Source: Chitinophagales bacterium (GTDB taxonomy: Bacteria; Bacteroidota; Bacteroidia; Chitinophagales; Chitinophagaceae). Taken from it: 64,000 nt of DNA. How positions within the stretch are numbered: the stretch's first letter is position 1; each line of letters starts with the position of its first letter. Shown piece by piece: positions 34,891-44,856 of the stretch. The stretch spans positions 434,001-498,000 of the forward strand of contig JAFLBK010000004.1 of assembly GCA_017303335.1 (NCBI GenBank). Reading direction: 5' to 3'. The notes below the pieces were generated by a model. The model saw nothing but the letters and a program-made list of their open reading frames with translations. It ran no database searches and was not told where the DNA came from. The position numbers were made by a program, and so were the translations under genes.

Positions 34891-36150
34891 ATGCAATTTA
34901 GCAACAATTTGCTACATTCGGTTAAAGCAAGCAGGTTGCAGGCTCCCACAAATTCTCCACAGCAGATCATTACCCGCACGATATGGATATTATCGCTGGT
35001 AAGCCTGTTTACCGACATGGCCAGTGAAATGCTTTACCCGGTAATGCCCATTTTTCTGAAGCAGGCCGGCTATACGGTCATTTTCATCGGCATTCTTGAA
35101 GGCGTGGCCGAAGCCCTGGCAGGACTCAGCAAAAGTTATTTCGGGAAGCGGAGCGACCTCAGCGGCCGAAGGCTGCCCTATGTTCAACTGGGTTATTCAT
35201 TCAGCGCCATCAGCAAACCCATGCTGGCTTTTTTTACCTATCCCTGGTGGATATTCCTCGCAAGAACCATCGACCGGCTGGGTAAAGGCCTGCGAACCGG
35301 TGCAAGAGACGCCATGCTGAGCGATGAATGCAGCCGCGAAAATAAAGCACGGGTCTTTGGTTTTCACCGGGGCATGGATACCCTTGGCGCTGTACTGGGC
35401 CCCGCCATCGCGTTGACCTATCTTTATTTTTATCCCAACCAGTACAAAACACTTTTTCTGATCGCTTTTATCCCGGGCCTGCTGGCCATTCTTGCAACCC
35501 TCCTGCTCAATGAAAAGAAAAACCAGCAACACGAAACCAGTAACCAGAAACCAGTATCAGTTGGTTTCTTCGCCTTCCTGGGCTACTGGAAACAAAGTTC
35601 TCCGGAATACAAACGCCTTGTCAGCGGGCTCCTGCTCTTCGCCCTCTTCAACAGCAGCGATGTATTCCTGTTACTGAGAATGAAAGAAACCGGTCAGAAC
35701 GATACAGTCATCCTCGGCATTTATATCTTCTATAACCTCGTGTATGCCCTGCTCGCCTACCCGGTTGGCATATTGGCCGATAAGATCGGGCTTAAAAAGA
35801 TCTTCCTGCTGGGGCTGGTGGCATTCGCTGTCGTTTATGTTGGGTTTGCGCTCACTGACAATTTACTGGTCTATATTCCCCTCTTCGCCTTGTATGGATT
35901 TTATGCCGCGGCTACCGAAGGCGTTTCCAAAGCATGGATCAGCAATATCGCCGGTAAAAATGAAACGGCTACCGCCATCGGCACCTACACGGGCTTTCAA
36001 AGCATTGCGGCGCTCATCGCCAGCAGTCTTTGCGGTTACCTGTGGTTCCGCTTCGGCGCGGCAACCGCTTTTCTGACCACCGCGGCAGTAACCGGGGCCG
36101 TGTTCATTTATTTATCCTCATTCAAAAGAAAAGCAGGGGCCGTTTCGTAA
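34891..36150 (+). CDS. Major facilitator superfamily transporter
   Basis: The product is 419 residues from the ATG at 34891; a start 45 bases upstream is also open. It has about 12 membrane helices. Motif-like segments are LVSLFTDMASEMLYPVMPIFL (helix 1), KSYFGKRSDLSGRR in the loop between helices 2 and 3, RTIDRLGKGLRTGARDAML, and ILADKIGLKKIFLLG in the second half. The DMASEMLYPVMPIF and RLGKGLRTGARDAML features mark a distinct MFS group common in bacteria and often annotated as a drug or sugar transporter without proof. It is divergent from rnr. Confidence 0.85.
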   Translation: MQFSNNLLHSVKASRLQAPTNSPQQIITRTIWILSLVSLFTDMASEMLYPVMPIFLKQAGYTVIFIGILEGVAEALAGLSKSYFGKRSDLSGRRLPYVQLGYSFSAISKPMLAFFTYPWWIFLARTIDRLGKGLRTGARDAMLSDECSRENKARVFGFHRGMDTLGAVLGPAIALTYLYFYPNQYKTLFLIAFIPGLLAILATLLLNEKKNQQHETSNQKPVSVGFFAFLGYWKQSSPEYKRLVSGLLLFALFNSSDVFLLLRMKETGQNDTVILGIYIFYNLVYALLAYPVGILADKIGLKKIFLLGLVAFAVVYVGFALTDNLLVYIPLFALYGFYAAATEGVSKAWISNIAGKNETATAIGTYTGFQSIAALIASSLCGYLWFRFGAATAFLTTAAVTGAVFIYLSSFKRKAGAVS

Positions 36151-36168
36151 CTTTAGCAAAACCATTTT

Positions 36169-36474
36169 ATGGAAGCATACGACACCGTGGTGGAAGCCCT
36201 GAACGGGTTGAAAGAAAGAGGCTATACCACCAACTTCAACATCGCGTTCGATAAACTGATCTGCTCCGAGAAAAAGCATGTCCTCAACCCCGATGAGTTT
36301 GAAATAACCGAAGTATACCGTTTTGAAGGCGACACCAACCCCGGTGATGAAGACGTGGTGTACGCGGTGGAATCCAAAAATGGCGATATCAAAGGCGTAT
36401 TCTCCGGGGCCTTTGGCCTCTATGCCGATTCGGTATCCACCGATATGCTGCGAAAGCTCGCGATGCATAAATAA
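36169..36474 (+). CDS. Small conserved protein of unknown function
   Basis: The product has 101 residues with no signal peptide. It begins MEAYDTVVEALNGLKERGYTTNFNI and contains FEITEVYRFEGDTNPGDEDVVYAVES, followed by GVFSGAFGLYAD. This short family is widespread in Bacteroidota and is sometimes labelled phosphoribosylpyrophosphate synthetase, but it is a third of that enzyme's size and lacks its PRPP-binding region, so the label should not be used. It lies 18 bases after the MFS gene; a TAACTTTA promoter-like box just upstream suggests it may also have its own start. Confidence 0.7.
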   Translation: MEAYDTVVEALNGLKERGYTTNFNIAFDKLICSEKKHVLNPDEFEITEVYRFEGDTNPGDEDVVYAVESKNGDIKGVFSGAFGLYADSVSTDMLRKLAMHK

Positions 36475-36491
36475 TTTATCTTGCCTTTTAA

Positions 36492-37889
<1,398 letters not shown>

Positions 37890-37931
37890 AGATGAGACCG
37901 GATCGAAGAACCTTCATGATAAAAAGATAAA

Positions 37932-38957
37932 ATGCTCAACAGAAGAAAATTCTTACAATTCTCCGCCCTTGCGGCTCCCTTGCTTACCGCCAAACGTTCC
38001 CTGGCTTCCTCCTTTGACACAGGCAATAAGCCCCTGGTTGTTTCCACCTGGGACAGCGGCATGGCCGTGAACGCCGAAGCCTGGAAGATATTATCCAACA
38101 AAGGGTCGGCGCTGGATGCTGTAGAAGCCGGCGCTGTACACATCGAAAACGAGATCAACTGCTGCGTGGGATTGGGTGGTTATCCCGACCGGGATGGCAT
38201 TGTTACCCTCGACAGCTGCATCATGGATCATCAATCCAATTGTGGCGCCGTGGCCGGTATCGAACGCATCAAACACCCGGTATCCGTGGCCCGCAAAGTG
38301 ATGGAGAAAACACCGCATGTGATTTTAGTAGGCGCAGGCGCCCAGCAATTCGCCGTGGAGAATGGTTTTCCGTTGGAAAGCAAAGAGCTGTCGGACAGCG
38401 GCAAGAAAGCCTACGAGGAATGGCTGAAGAAAAGTGAATACAAGCCCGTGATCAATATCGAGAACCTGCCCGCAAAAGAAGGCAATGGTCCGTTTGCGCC
38501 GCATTTTTTTGATGACGGCACACCCAATCACGATACCATGGGATTGGTGGCAATGGACATGAACGGCAATCTATCCGGGGCCGTTACCACCAGCGGCATG
38601 GCCTTCAAAGTACATGGCCGTGTGGGCGATTCGCCCATCATCGGGGCTGGACTGTTCGTCGATAATGAAGTGGGCGCAGCCACCAGCAGCGGCCTCGGTG
38701 AAGAAGTGATCCGCATCTGCGGAACCCACCTCGTGGTTGAATTCATGCGCCAGGGCTATTCGCCGGAGCAAGCCTGCAAAAAAGCCTGCGAACGCATCGT
38801 GAAACGCGATCCCGCGAAAGCGAAAACCCTGCAGGTTGGTTTCCTGGCCATCAACAAAAAAGGACAGTACGGCTGCTATGCCATCCAGAAAGGATTCGTG
38901 ATATCGGTGAAGAGCGATAAAGAGAACCAGCTGCATCAATCGAAATACCTCATTTAA
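37932..38957 (+). CDS. N4-(beta-N-acetylglucosaminyl)-L-asparaginase (glycosylasparaginase)
   Basis: The product has 341 residues with a Tat-like signal (NRRKFLQFSALAAPLLTA). It is an N-terminal nucleophile hydrolase: the precursor should cut itself before T202 in HDTMG, making the catalytic Thr of the beta chain. Other family segments are VVSTWDSGMAVNAEAWKIL, INCCVGLGGYPDRDG and GDSPIIGAGLFVDNEVGAA. The enzyme hydrolyses the GlcNAc-Asn bond of N-glycans after the peptide has been removed, giving aspartate and GlcNAc-amine. It lies 42 bases after the GH109 gene. The Elizabethkingia homologue is well characterised. Confidence 0.9.
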   Translation: MLNRRKFLQFSALAAPLLTAKRSLASSFDTGNKPLVVSTWDSGMAVNAEAWKILSNKGSALDAVEAGAVHIENEINCCVGLGGYPDRDGIVTLDSCIMDHQSNCGAVAGIERIKHPVSVARKVMEKTPHVILVGAGAQQFAVENGFPLESKELSDSGKKAYEEWLKKSEYKPVINIENLPAKEGNGPFAPHFFDDGTPNHDTMGLVAMDMNGNLSGAVTTSGMAFKVHGRVGDSPIIGAGLFVDNEVGAATSSGLGEEVIRICGTHLVVEFMRQGYSPEQACKKACERIVKRDPAKAKTLQVGFLAINKKGQYGCYAIQKGFVISVKSDKENQLHQSKYLI

Positions 38958-38960
38958 ATA

Positions 38961-39000
38961 TTCAATGTTCAACGTTTAAGGTTTAACGTTGAACATTGAA
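38961..39000. repeat. 16-bp perfect inverted repeat
   Basis: TTCAATGTTCAACGTT (38961-38976) and its exact complement (38985-39000) enclose TAAGGTTT. It starts three bases after the glycosylasparaginase stop and ends just before cutC. There is no T run, so it is more likely a repeat element, an mRNA stabiliser or a processing site than a terminator. Confidence 0.85.
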
Positions 39001-39013
39001 CCTTAAACCATTT

Positions 39014-39739
39014 ATGAACTTCAAGTTAGAAGTCATCGGCTTTTCCCTCGACGCCTGCGTCAAAGCACAGGCTGCCGGTGTGCACCGCATCGAACTCTGC
39101 GATAATGTTGGCGAAGGCGGCACCACCCCATCCTATGGCTTTCTGAAAGCAGCCCGTGAAATACTGCAGATCGACCTCTACCCCATGATCCGCCCGCGGG
39201 GCGGCGATTTTTTATACAGCGACGCTGAATTTGAAGCGATGAAAACGGATATCGCCCTGTGCAAACAACTCGGCTGCGAGGGTGTGGTGTTCGGCATCCT
39301 GCTGCCCGATGGCCGGATCGATAAACAACGGATGTCGGCGCTTGTTGAACTGGCTTATCCCATGGGTGTTACCATTCACCGGGCTTTCGACCGTTCCAAC
39401 GATCCCTTCCAGGCCCTGGAAGATGTGATCGACATCGGTTGCGAACGCATCCTCACCTCAGGTCAGCAACCCAACGTGATGGATGGCGCCGGCCTGATCG
39501 CGGAACTCATCCGCAAAGCCGATGACCGGATCATCATCATGCCGGGCAGCGGATTGAAATCCGGCAATGTGCGGGAACTGGCGGAAAAAACAGGCGCAAC
39601 GGAATTTCATACATCGGCAAGAAAGGATATGGGTAGCCGGATGGAATACACAAACGCCGCGATGCAGGAAAACCTGCGCTCGGTAAGCGTGGATGAAGAA
39701 GAAATAAAAAAGATCATTGAGACTCTTCAAAATCATTAA
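39014..39739 (+). CDS. cutC: CutC family TIM-barrel protein
   Basis: The product is 241 residues from the ATG at 39014 (MNFKLEVIGFSLDACVKAQ). The CutC signature is complete: GVHRIELCDNVGEGGTTPSYG, MIRPRGGDFLYSDAEFEAM, GVVFGILLPDGRIDK, TIHRAFDRSNDP and RILTSGQQPNVMDG. CutC was named for copper tolerance in Escherichia coli, but a direct copper function is disputed and its catalytic role is unknown. Here it sits between glycosylasparaginase and beta-mannosidase, which points to a carbohydrate-related job in this organism; that is inference from context. No signal peptide, so cytoplasmic. Confidence 0.88.
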   Translation: MNFKLEVIGFSLDACVKAQAAGVHRIELCDNVGEGGTTPSYGFLKAAREILQIDLYPMIRPRGGDFLYSDAEFEAMKTDIALCKQLGCEGVVFGILLPDGRIDKQRMSALVELAYPMGVTIHRAFDRSNDPFQALEDVIDIGCERILTSGQQPNVMDGAGLIAELIRKADDRIIIMPGSGLKSGNVRELAEKTGATEFHTSARKDMGSRMEYTNAAMQENLRSVSVDEEEIKKIIETLQNH

Positions 39740-39757
39740 ATGGCCTATACAGGGCAT

Positions 39758-39784
39758 TGTCATGCTTCGTTCCTCAGCATGACA
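39758..39784. repeat. REP-like hairpin
   Basis: TGTCATGCT and AGCATGACA are perfect inverted arms around TCGTTCCTC. It lies in the 79-base gap between cutC and the beta-mannosidase gene. The words resemble the ends of the element at 41809-41895. Confidence 0.6.
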
Positions 39785-39818
39785 GGATAGGTTTCTATTC
39801 GAAATACATAACAGAAAA

Positions 39819-41804
39819 ATGAAGTTGAATTTCAGCATACTCAGTTCAATACTTTTAATACTGGCTCAAACAAGTTTCGCCCAGTACAGGGTAACCGAAC
39901 TCAACGAAGGCTGGCAGTTCCGGAACATGAAAGAAAATACCTGGTATCCCGCTACGGTACCCGGCACCATACATACCGACCTGCTGGCCAATCAACGCAT
40001 CCCCGATCCCTTTTACCGCGACAATGAAACCAAATTGCAATGGATCGATAAAGCGGATTGGGAGTACAGGATGGATTTCGACCTTGCGAAAAAAGATATC
40101 CGCGACAAAAAAGTGGAACTGCAATTCGACGGACTGGATACCTACGCCGATGTATACCTGAACGGGAAGCTGATCCTGCAGGCGGATAACATGTTCCGCC
40201 AATGGACGGTGGACATAAAACCATTTCTGGGCAAGAAAAAAAATGAACTGCTGATACGGTTCTGGTCGGCCCAAAACCGTGTCGACAGCATCGCCAACGC
40301 ACAACTGCCGCTGATACGGCCGGATAACAACCGGGTGTATGTTCGCAAAGCGCAGTTCCAGTTTGGCTGGGACTGGGGCCCGAAATTCGCCGGGTGCGGC
40401 ATCTGGAAAAAAGTCCGGTTGCTGGTGGAAGACAAAAACAACCAGTGGATCATGGCGCCGGAACCTGTAAGCTGGAACGATGTGAAGCTCATCCGGCAAA
40501 AAGACGCCACCGGTACCTCCTTCTATTTCGAAAAGAATGGCAAACCCGTTTACTGCAAAGGCGCCAACTGGATACCCGCGGATATCTTTCTACCCCGGGT
40601 TACCAAAGACGAATACCGGAAACTATTGCTGATGGCCAAAGAAGCCAACATGAACATGCTGCGGGTATGGGGCGGCGGTGTGTACGAAGATGATTATTTC
40701 TACGACCTGTGTGATTCATTGGAGATCATGGTATGGCAGGACTTCATGTTTGCCGGAGGCATGTATCCCGGCGACGAATCTTTTATGAACAATGTGCGGG
40801 AAGAAGTGAAATACCAGGTTGGCCGGCTCAGGCATCATCCCTGCATCGTACTCTGGTGCGGCAACAACGAGATCGACGAGGCCTGGAAAAACTGGGGCTG
40901 GCAAAAACAGTTCAACCTGCATGGAGAAGATTCGGCCAGGATCTGGAATGACTACAAACGCCTGTTTGAAGACAGTCTGAAAAAATGGGTCGATCGCTAC
41001 GATGGTACCCGCCCCTATGTTTCCACGTCGCCAAAGAACGGCTGGGGGCATCAAGAAAGTTTTACCGAAGGCGATAGCCATTACTGGGGCGTTTGGTGGG
41101 GACTGGAAGACTGGGAAGTGTTTGAAACAAAGACAGGCCGCTTCATCAGCGAGTACGGCATGCAGGCCATGCCCAACTGGCATACCATTAAAAGTTTTAC
41201 CGATAGCACAGACCGTTACCTCTATTCGCCCGTTGTTCAGCAGCACCAGAAGGCGGGTGACGGGTTCAAAAAACTGAATCATTATCTTGCCCGGTACATC
41301 ATCGACTCTGCCCGGATCGGTAAACTGTCGCTGGAAGAATACATGTATACAACACAATGCCTGCAACATTACATTCTCCGCAACAGCATTGCCATACACC
41401 GCGGCAAGTATCCCGTCAACATGGGCACCCTGTTATGGCAGCTGAATGACTGCTGGCCGGTGGCAAGCTGGAGCATTACCGATTACAGCCGGCAACCGAA
41501 AGCAGCCTGGTACGCGGTAAAGGAAGCGTACCGCAGCGATATAACACCGGCGCCGGAAGGCGGTTATCCCAAAGACATGAAATTACTCAAGCCGGTATAC
41601 AATGTTACCGCCTCCGGGAATACCATTACGGTGAAAAGCAGTCAGCTGGCCCGGTATGTTTATTTATATACCGATGATCCGGGAATTGTGTTCTCGAATA
41701 ATTATTTTACACTGTATCCCGAAGCGCCGGAGATCATCAGCAGCAATAAACCCGTGGATGCAAAAAAGATACGGGTGATGTCGTTGGCGGATCTGATGCA
41801 TTGA
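39819..41804 (+). CDS. GH2 beta-mannosidase lacking an internal beta-sandwich domain
   Basis: The product has 661 residues with a signal peptide (1-22). The N-terminal sugar-binding domain is normal (WYPATVPGTIHTDLL, then QFQFGWDWGPKFAGCGIW to about 195). The TIM barrel starts near 232 (GTSFYFEKNGKPVYCKGANWIP) and has the acid/base E351 in WCGNNEIDEAW and the nucleophile E445 in FISEYGMQAMP. Between them, where family members of about 820-880 residues carry a second immunoglobulin-like domain, only about 30 residues remain (VEDKNNQWIMAPEPVSW). The frame is intact. It probably acts on terminal beta-mannose of N-glycan cores or mannans in the periplasm, if the shortened form folds. Confidence 0.85.
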   Translation: MKLNFSILSSILLILAQTSFAQYRVTELNEGWQFRNMKENTWYPATVPGTIHTDLLANQRIPDPFYRDNETKLQWIDKADWEYRMDFDLAKKDIRDKKVELQFDGLDTYADVYLNGKLILQADNMFRQWTVDIKPFLGKKKNELLIRFWSAQNRVDSIANAQLPLIRPDNNRVYVRKAQFQFGWDWGPKFAGCGIWKKVRLLVEDKNNQWIMAPEPVSWNDVKLIRQKDATGTSFYFEKNGKPVYCKGANWIPADIFLPRVTKDEYRKLLLMAKEANMNMLRVWGGGVYEDDYFYDLCDSLEIMVWQDFMFAGGMYPGDESFMNNVREEVKYQVGRLRHHPCIVLWCGNNEIDEAWKNWGWQKQFNLHGEDSARIWNDYKRLFEDSLKKWVDRYDGTRPYVSTSPKNGWGHQESFTEGDSHYWGVWWGLEDWEVFETKTGRFISEYGMQAMPNWHTIKSFTDSTDRYLYSPVVQQHQKAGDGFKKLNHYLARYIIDSARIGKLSLEEYMYTTQCLQHYILRNSIAIHRGKYPVNMGTLLWQLNDCWPVASWSITDYSRQPKAAWYAVKEAYRSDITPAPEGGYPKDMKLLKPVYNVTASGNTITVKSSQLARYVYLYTDDPGIVFSNNYFTLYPEAPEIISSNKPVDAKKIRVMSLADLMH

Positions 41805-41808
41805 TAAC

Positions 41809-41895
41809 CGTCATGGCGAGGAGGCACGACGAAGCCATCTCACAATTAGTACTGATAAGCAGATAAATGCGCCGCTCCCGCTCCTCGCTATGACG
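41809..41895. repeat. REP/MITE-like element with 15-bp inverted ends
   Basis: The 87-base element begins CGTCATGGCGAGGAG and ends CTCCTCGCTATGACG, inverted ends with one mismatch. Its left part reads GAGGCACGACGAAGCCATCT, a word family scattered through many bacterial genomes. It carries no gene and lies between the GH2 and GH35 genes. The following 84 bases hold a short CCTGCGGCAGG dyad and no gene. Confidence 0.75.
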
Positions 41896-41979
41896 ATTCA
41901 AAATAATGACGGGGTTAACTCCCGCCTGCGGCAGGATCGCAATCACGGAACTTTGGCATTTACGTACTAACTGGCAAGT

Positions 41980-43779
41980 ATGAAAAAAATATTCTCCTTA
42001 TTACTGCTCATTATCGCACAAACCGTTTCGGCACAGAAGCACCAGTTCTCCCTATCAAAAAACGATTTCCTGCTCGACGGGAAACCCATCCAGCTCATCA
42101 GCGGTGAAATGCACCCGGCCCGTATTCCCCGCGAATACTGGCGGCATCGCATACAAATGGCCCGGGCCATGGGCTGCAATACCATCGCCGCCTATATCTT
42201 CTGGAATTACCACGAAGAGAAAGAAGGCCGCTTTGATTTTAAAACCGGGAACAGGGACATCGCCGAATTCATCCGTATCTGCCAGCAGGAGAATATGTGG
42301 GTATTGCTTCGCCCCGGGCCCTATGTGTGCGCCGAATGGGATTTTGGCGGACTGCCACCCTACCTGCTTAAATACCCGGATATAAAGATCCGCTGCATGG
42401 ACAGCCGGTACATGGCTGCCGCCGAACGCTATATCACGAACCTGGCAAAAGAAGTGGTTGCCCTGCAATGTACCAACGGCGGGCCGATCCTCATGGTACA
42501 GATCGAGAATGAATACGGGAGCTACGGCAACGATAAGAATTACCTCGAAGCCTTACGGAATACCTGGGTGAAGAGCGGCATCAAGGTTCCCTTTTATACC
42601 GCCGACGGACCCACGCCCTACATGCTCGAAGCCGGGCACCTGAAAGGAACAGCCGTTGGATTGGACAGCGGTGGCAGTGATGCCGATTTTGAACAGGCCC
42701 GGAAATCGGATCCCGACATGCCAGCCTTCAGCAGCGAAACCTATCCCGGCTGGCTCACCCACTGGTTCGAAAAATGGCAGCGCCCCGATACCAACGACCT
42801 GAAAAAAGAAGTCGAATATTTATTAAAGAATAAACGATCGTTCAATCTCTACGTGATACACGGCGGAACCAATTTTGGTTTTACCGCCGGCGCCAATGCC
42901 TTTTCTCCCACCCAATACCAGCCCGATATCACCAGTTACGATTACGACGCTCCCATTAATGAACAGGGACAACCCACACCCAAGTACTTCATGCTGCAAC
43001 GGCTGATCTCCCAATATACCGGTAAGCCCATCGCTGCCTTACCCAAGCCGGTACCCGCGATTGAGATACCGGCCATCGACATGAAGTATATGACCAGTAT
43101 CTGGAACCGGCTTCCCGCACCGGTGATCAGCGCACAACCGAAAACCATGGAAGCGTTCGGACAGAACCAGGGACTGATGCTCTACCGTACCAAACTCATC
43201 GGGCATAAAAGCGGTAAATTGAAAATCTGGGAACCGCACGACTACGCCCTTGTTTTTCTCGACGGAAAATTCATCGATACAGTGTACCGGGATGGCGGCA
43301 ACTGGACCGTTGATCTGCCCAAAACCGATTCGCCCAACCCGGTACTGGATATACTGGTGGAAGGCATGGGTCATATCAACTTCGCTCAATTCATGATCGA
43401 CCGCAAGGGCATCACCGAACGGGTGACACTGAACGGCATGACATTGATGAACTGGGAGATCTACCGCCTGCCGATGAATCCCGAATTTGTTTCCGCCGCT
43501 GCCATGGCAGACCGTGGGCTCGATGACCGGAAAGGGATGTTCTTCAAAGGCAGTTTCACCCTTACGGATACCGGCGACACCTATTTCGACCTAAGCGCAT
43601 ACAGCAAGGGAATGGTATACGTAAACGGACATAATCTTGGACGGCATTGGAACGTGGGACCTCAACAGCGTTTGTATTGCCCCGCTTCCTGGCTGAAGAA
43701 AGGTAATAATGAAATAATCGTGTTCGACCTGTTGCAAACAGAACCAAAGCCTATTTTAGCATACAAAACCATCGAGTAA
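41980..43779 (+). CDS. GH35 beta-galactosidase
   Basis: The product has 599 residues with a signal peptide (1-19). The catalytic TIM barrel spans about 25-345: SGEMHPARIPREYWRHRIQM, RPGPYVCAEWDFGGLPPYLL, the acid/base E178 in QIENEYGSYG, and the nucleophile E253 in FSSETYPGW. Beta-sandwich domains follow, with YVNGHNLGRHWNVGPQQRLYCP near the end. GH35 enzymes remove terminal beta-galactose from glycoprotein or plant glycans. It is followed with no spacing (TAA then ATG) by the phosphatase-superfamily gene, so the two are co-translated. Confidence 0.92.
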   Translation: MKKIFSLLLLIIAQTVSAQKHQFSLSKNDFLLDGKPIQLISGEMHPARIPREYWRHRIQMARAMGCNTIAAYIFWNYHEEKEGRFDFKTGNRDIAEFIRICQQENMWVLLRPGPYVCAEWDFGGLPPYLLKYPDIKIRCMDSRYMAAAERYITNLAKEVVALQCTNGGPILMVQIENEYGSYGNDKNYLEALRNTWVKSGIKVPFYTADGPTPYMLEAGHLKGTAVGLDSGGSDADFEQARKSDPDMPAFSSETYPGWLTHWFEKWQRPDTNDLKKEVEYLLKNKRSFNLYVIHGGTNFGFTAGANAFSPTQYQPDITSYDYDAPINEQGQPTPKYFMLQRLISQYTGKPIAALPKPVPAIEIPAIDMKYMTSIWNRLPAPVISAQPKTMEAFGQNQGLMLYRTKLIGHKSGKLKIWEPHDYALVFLDGKFIDTVYRDGGNWTVDLPKTDSPNPVLDILVEGMGHINFAQFMIDRKGITERVTLNGMTLMNWEIYRLPMNPEFVSAAAMADRGLDDRKGMFFKGSFTLTDTGDTYFDLSAYSKGMVYVNGHNLGRHWNVGPQQRLYCPASWLKKGNNEIIVFDLLQTEPKPILAYKTIE

Positions 43780-44856
43780 ATGAAGCAGCTTCTCCTCACT
43801 ACGGCCTTGCTTATCTCCTTTTCCGCCTTGGCGCAAAAGATCGAGAACATCATCATCATCACCACCGACGGGTTTCGCTGGCAGGAAGCTTTTACGGGTA
43901 TGGACCCTGCCATTGCCAATAACCCGGCCTATAACCAGGGCGACAGCGCCGGCATCTTTAAAAAATACTGGTCGCCCAAACCGGAAACCAGAAGAAGCCT
44001 GCTGCTTCCCTTTTTATGGAACACGGTGGGTACCAAAGGCCAGTTCTACGGCAACCGCAAACACAACAACATGGTAAGTAATGCCAACCCTTACTGGTTC
44101 TCGTACCCCGGCTACAGCGAGATCTTCACCGGTTACCCGGATACGGCTGTAAACAGCAATGGCTATAAACCCAACCCGCATACGAACCTGCTCGAATTCC
44201 TCAACAAACAACCCAGCTACCAGGGAAAAGTGGCGGCCTTCGGCGCCTGGGATGCGTTCGACCGGATACTGAATGAAGGACGCAGCAAAGTGCCGGTATA
44301 TTCAGCCTTCGACAAACTGGGTGGCACAAGGCCCAGCGATGCGGAAAAACTCATCAGCGATATGTCGGCCCAATCGTACAAACCTTTTGGCGAAGAAGAA
44401 TGCCTGGATGTATTCACGCACTACGCGGCGATGAATTATTTGCAAACCAAGAAACCAAAAGTACTGTACATCGCCTACGGCGAAACCGATGAATGGGCGC
44501 ACAGCGGGCGGTATAAAGACTATCTCAACGCGGCCCACCAGGTAGATCAGTGGATCGAAGATATCTGGAACTATATTCAAAGCGATCCGTTTTACAAAAA
44601 CAGAACGGCCCTGTTCATTACGGTAGATCATGGAAGAGGCGATCTCAACAAGAACGAGTGGCGCGACCACGGAAGCGATATCAAGGACGCCTACCAGATC
44701 TGGTTCGCGGTGATGGGCCCCGGGGTGAAATCAAAAGGAGAAGTGAGAACAAACCAGCAACTCTACCAGAAACAATTCGCCCAAACGATCGCGTCCTTGC
44801 TCGGACTCACTTTCACCGCCGAACACCCGATCGGGGAAAAGATCGATCTTAAATAG
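43780..44856 (+). CDS. Alkaline-phosphatase-superfamily hydrolase
   Basis: The product has 358 residues with a signal peptide (1-19). It belongs to the alkaline phosphatase/phosphodiesterase superfamily: metal-binding D30 in IIITTDGFRWQE, a candidate nucleophile S113 in SYPGYSEIFTG, and the metal-site segments AYGETDEWAHSG and FITVDHGRGDL. The pattern is closer to nucleotide pyrophosphatase/phosphodiesterase relatives than to sulfatases, as no CxPxR motif is present. It might remove phosphate or phosphodiester groups from glycans. Its start abuts the GH35 stop, and its last eight bases overlap the end of the convergent kinase gene. Confidence 0.8.
   Translation: MKQLLLTTALLISFSALAQKIENIIIITTDGFRWQEAFTGMDPAIANNPAYNQGDSAGIFKKYWSPKPETRRSLLLPFLWNTVGTKGQFYGNRKHNNMVSNANPYWFSYPGYSEIFTGYPDTAVNSNGYKPNPHTNLLEFLNKQPSYQGKVAAFGAWDAFDRILNEGRSKVPVYSAFDKLGGTRPSDAEKLISDMSAQSYKPFGEEECLDVFTHYAAMNYLQTKKPKVLYIAYGETDEWAHSGRYKDYLNAAHQVDQWIEDIWNYIQSDPFYKNRTALFITVDHGRGDLNKNEWRDHGSDIKDAYQIWFAVMGPGVKSKGEVRTNQQLYQKQFAQTIASLLGLTFTAEHPIGEKIDLK

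Noticed and set aside
36169..36474. Phosphoribosylpyrophosphate synthetase
   Set aside because: Only 101 residues, without the PRPP-binding motif; the name sometimes given to this family is not supported.
43780..44856. Sulfatase
   Set aside because: No CxPxR or SxPxR formylglycine motif; the pattern fits phosphodiesterase-like members of the superfamily better.
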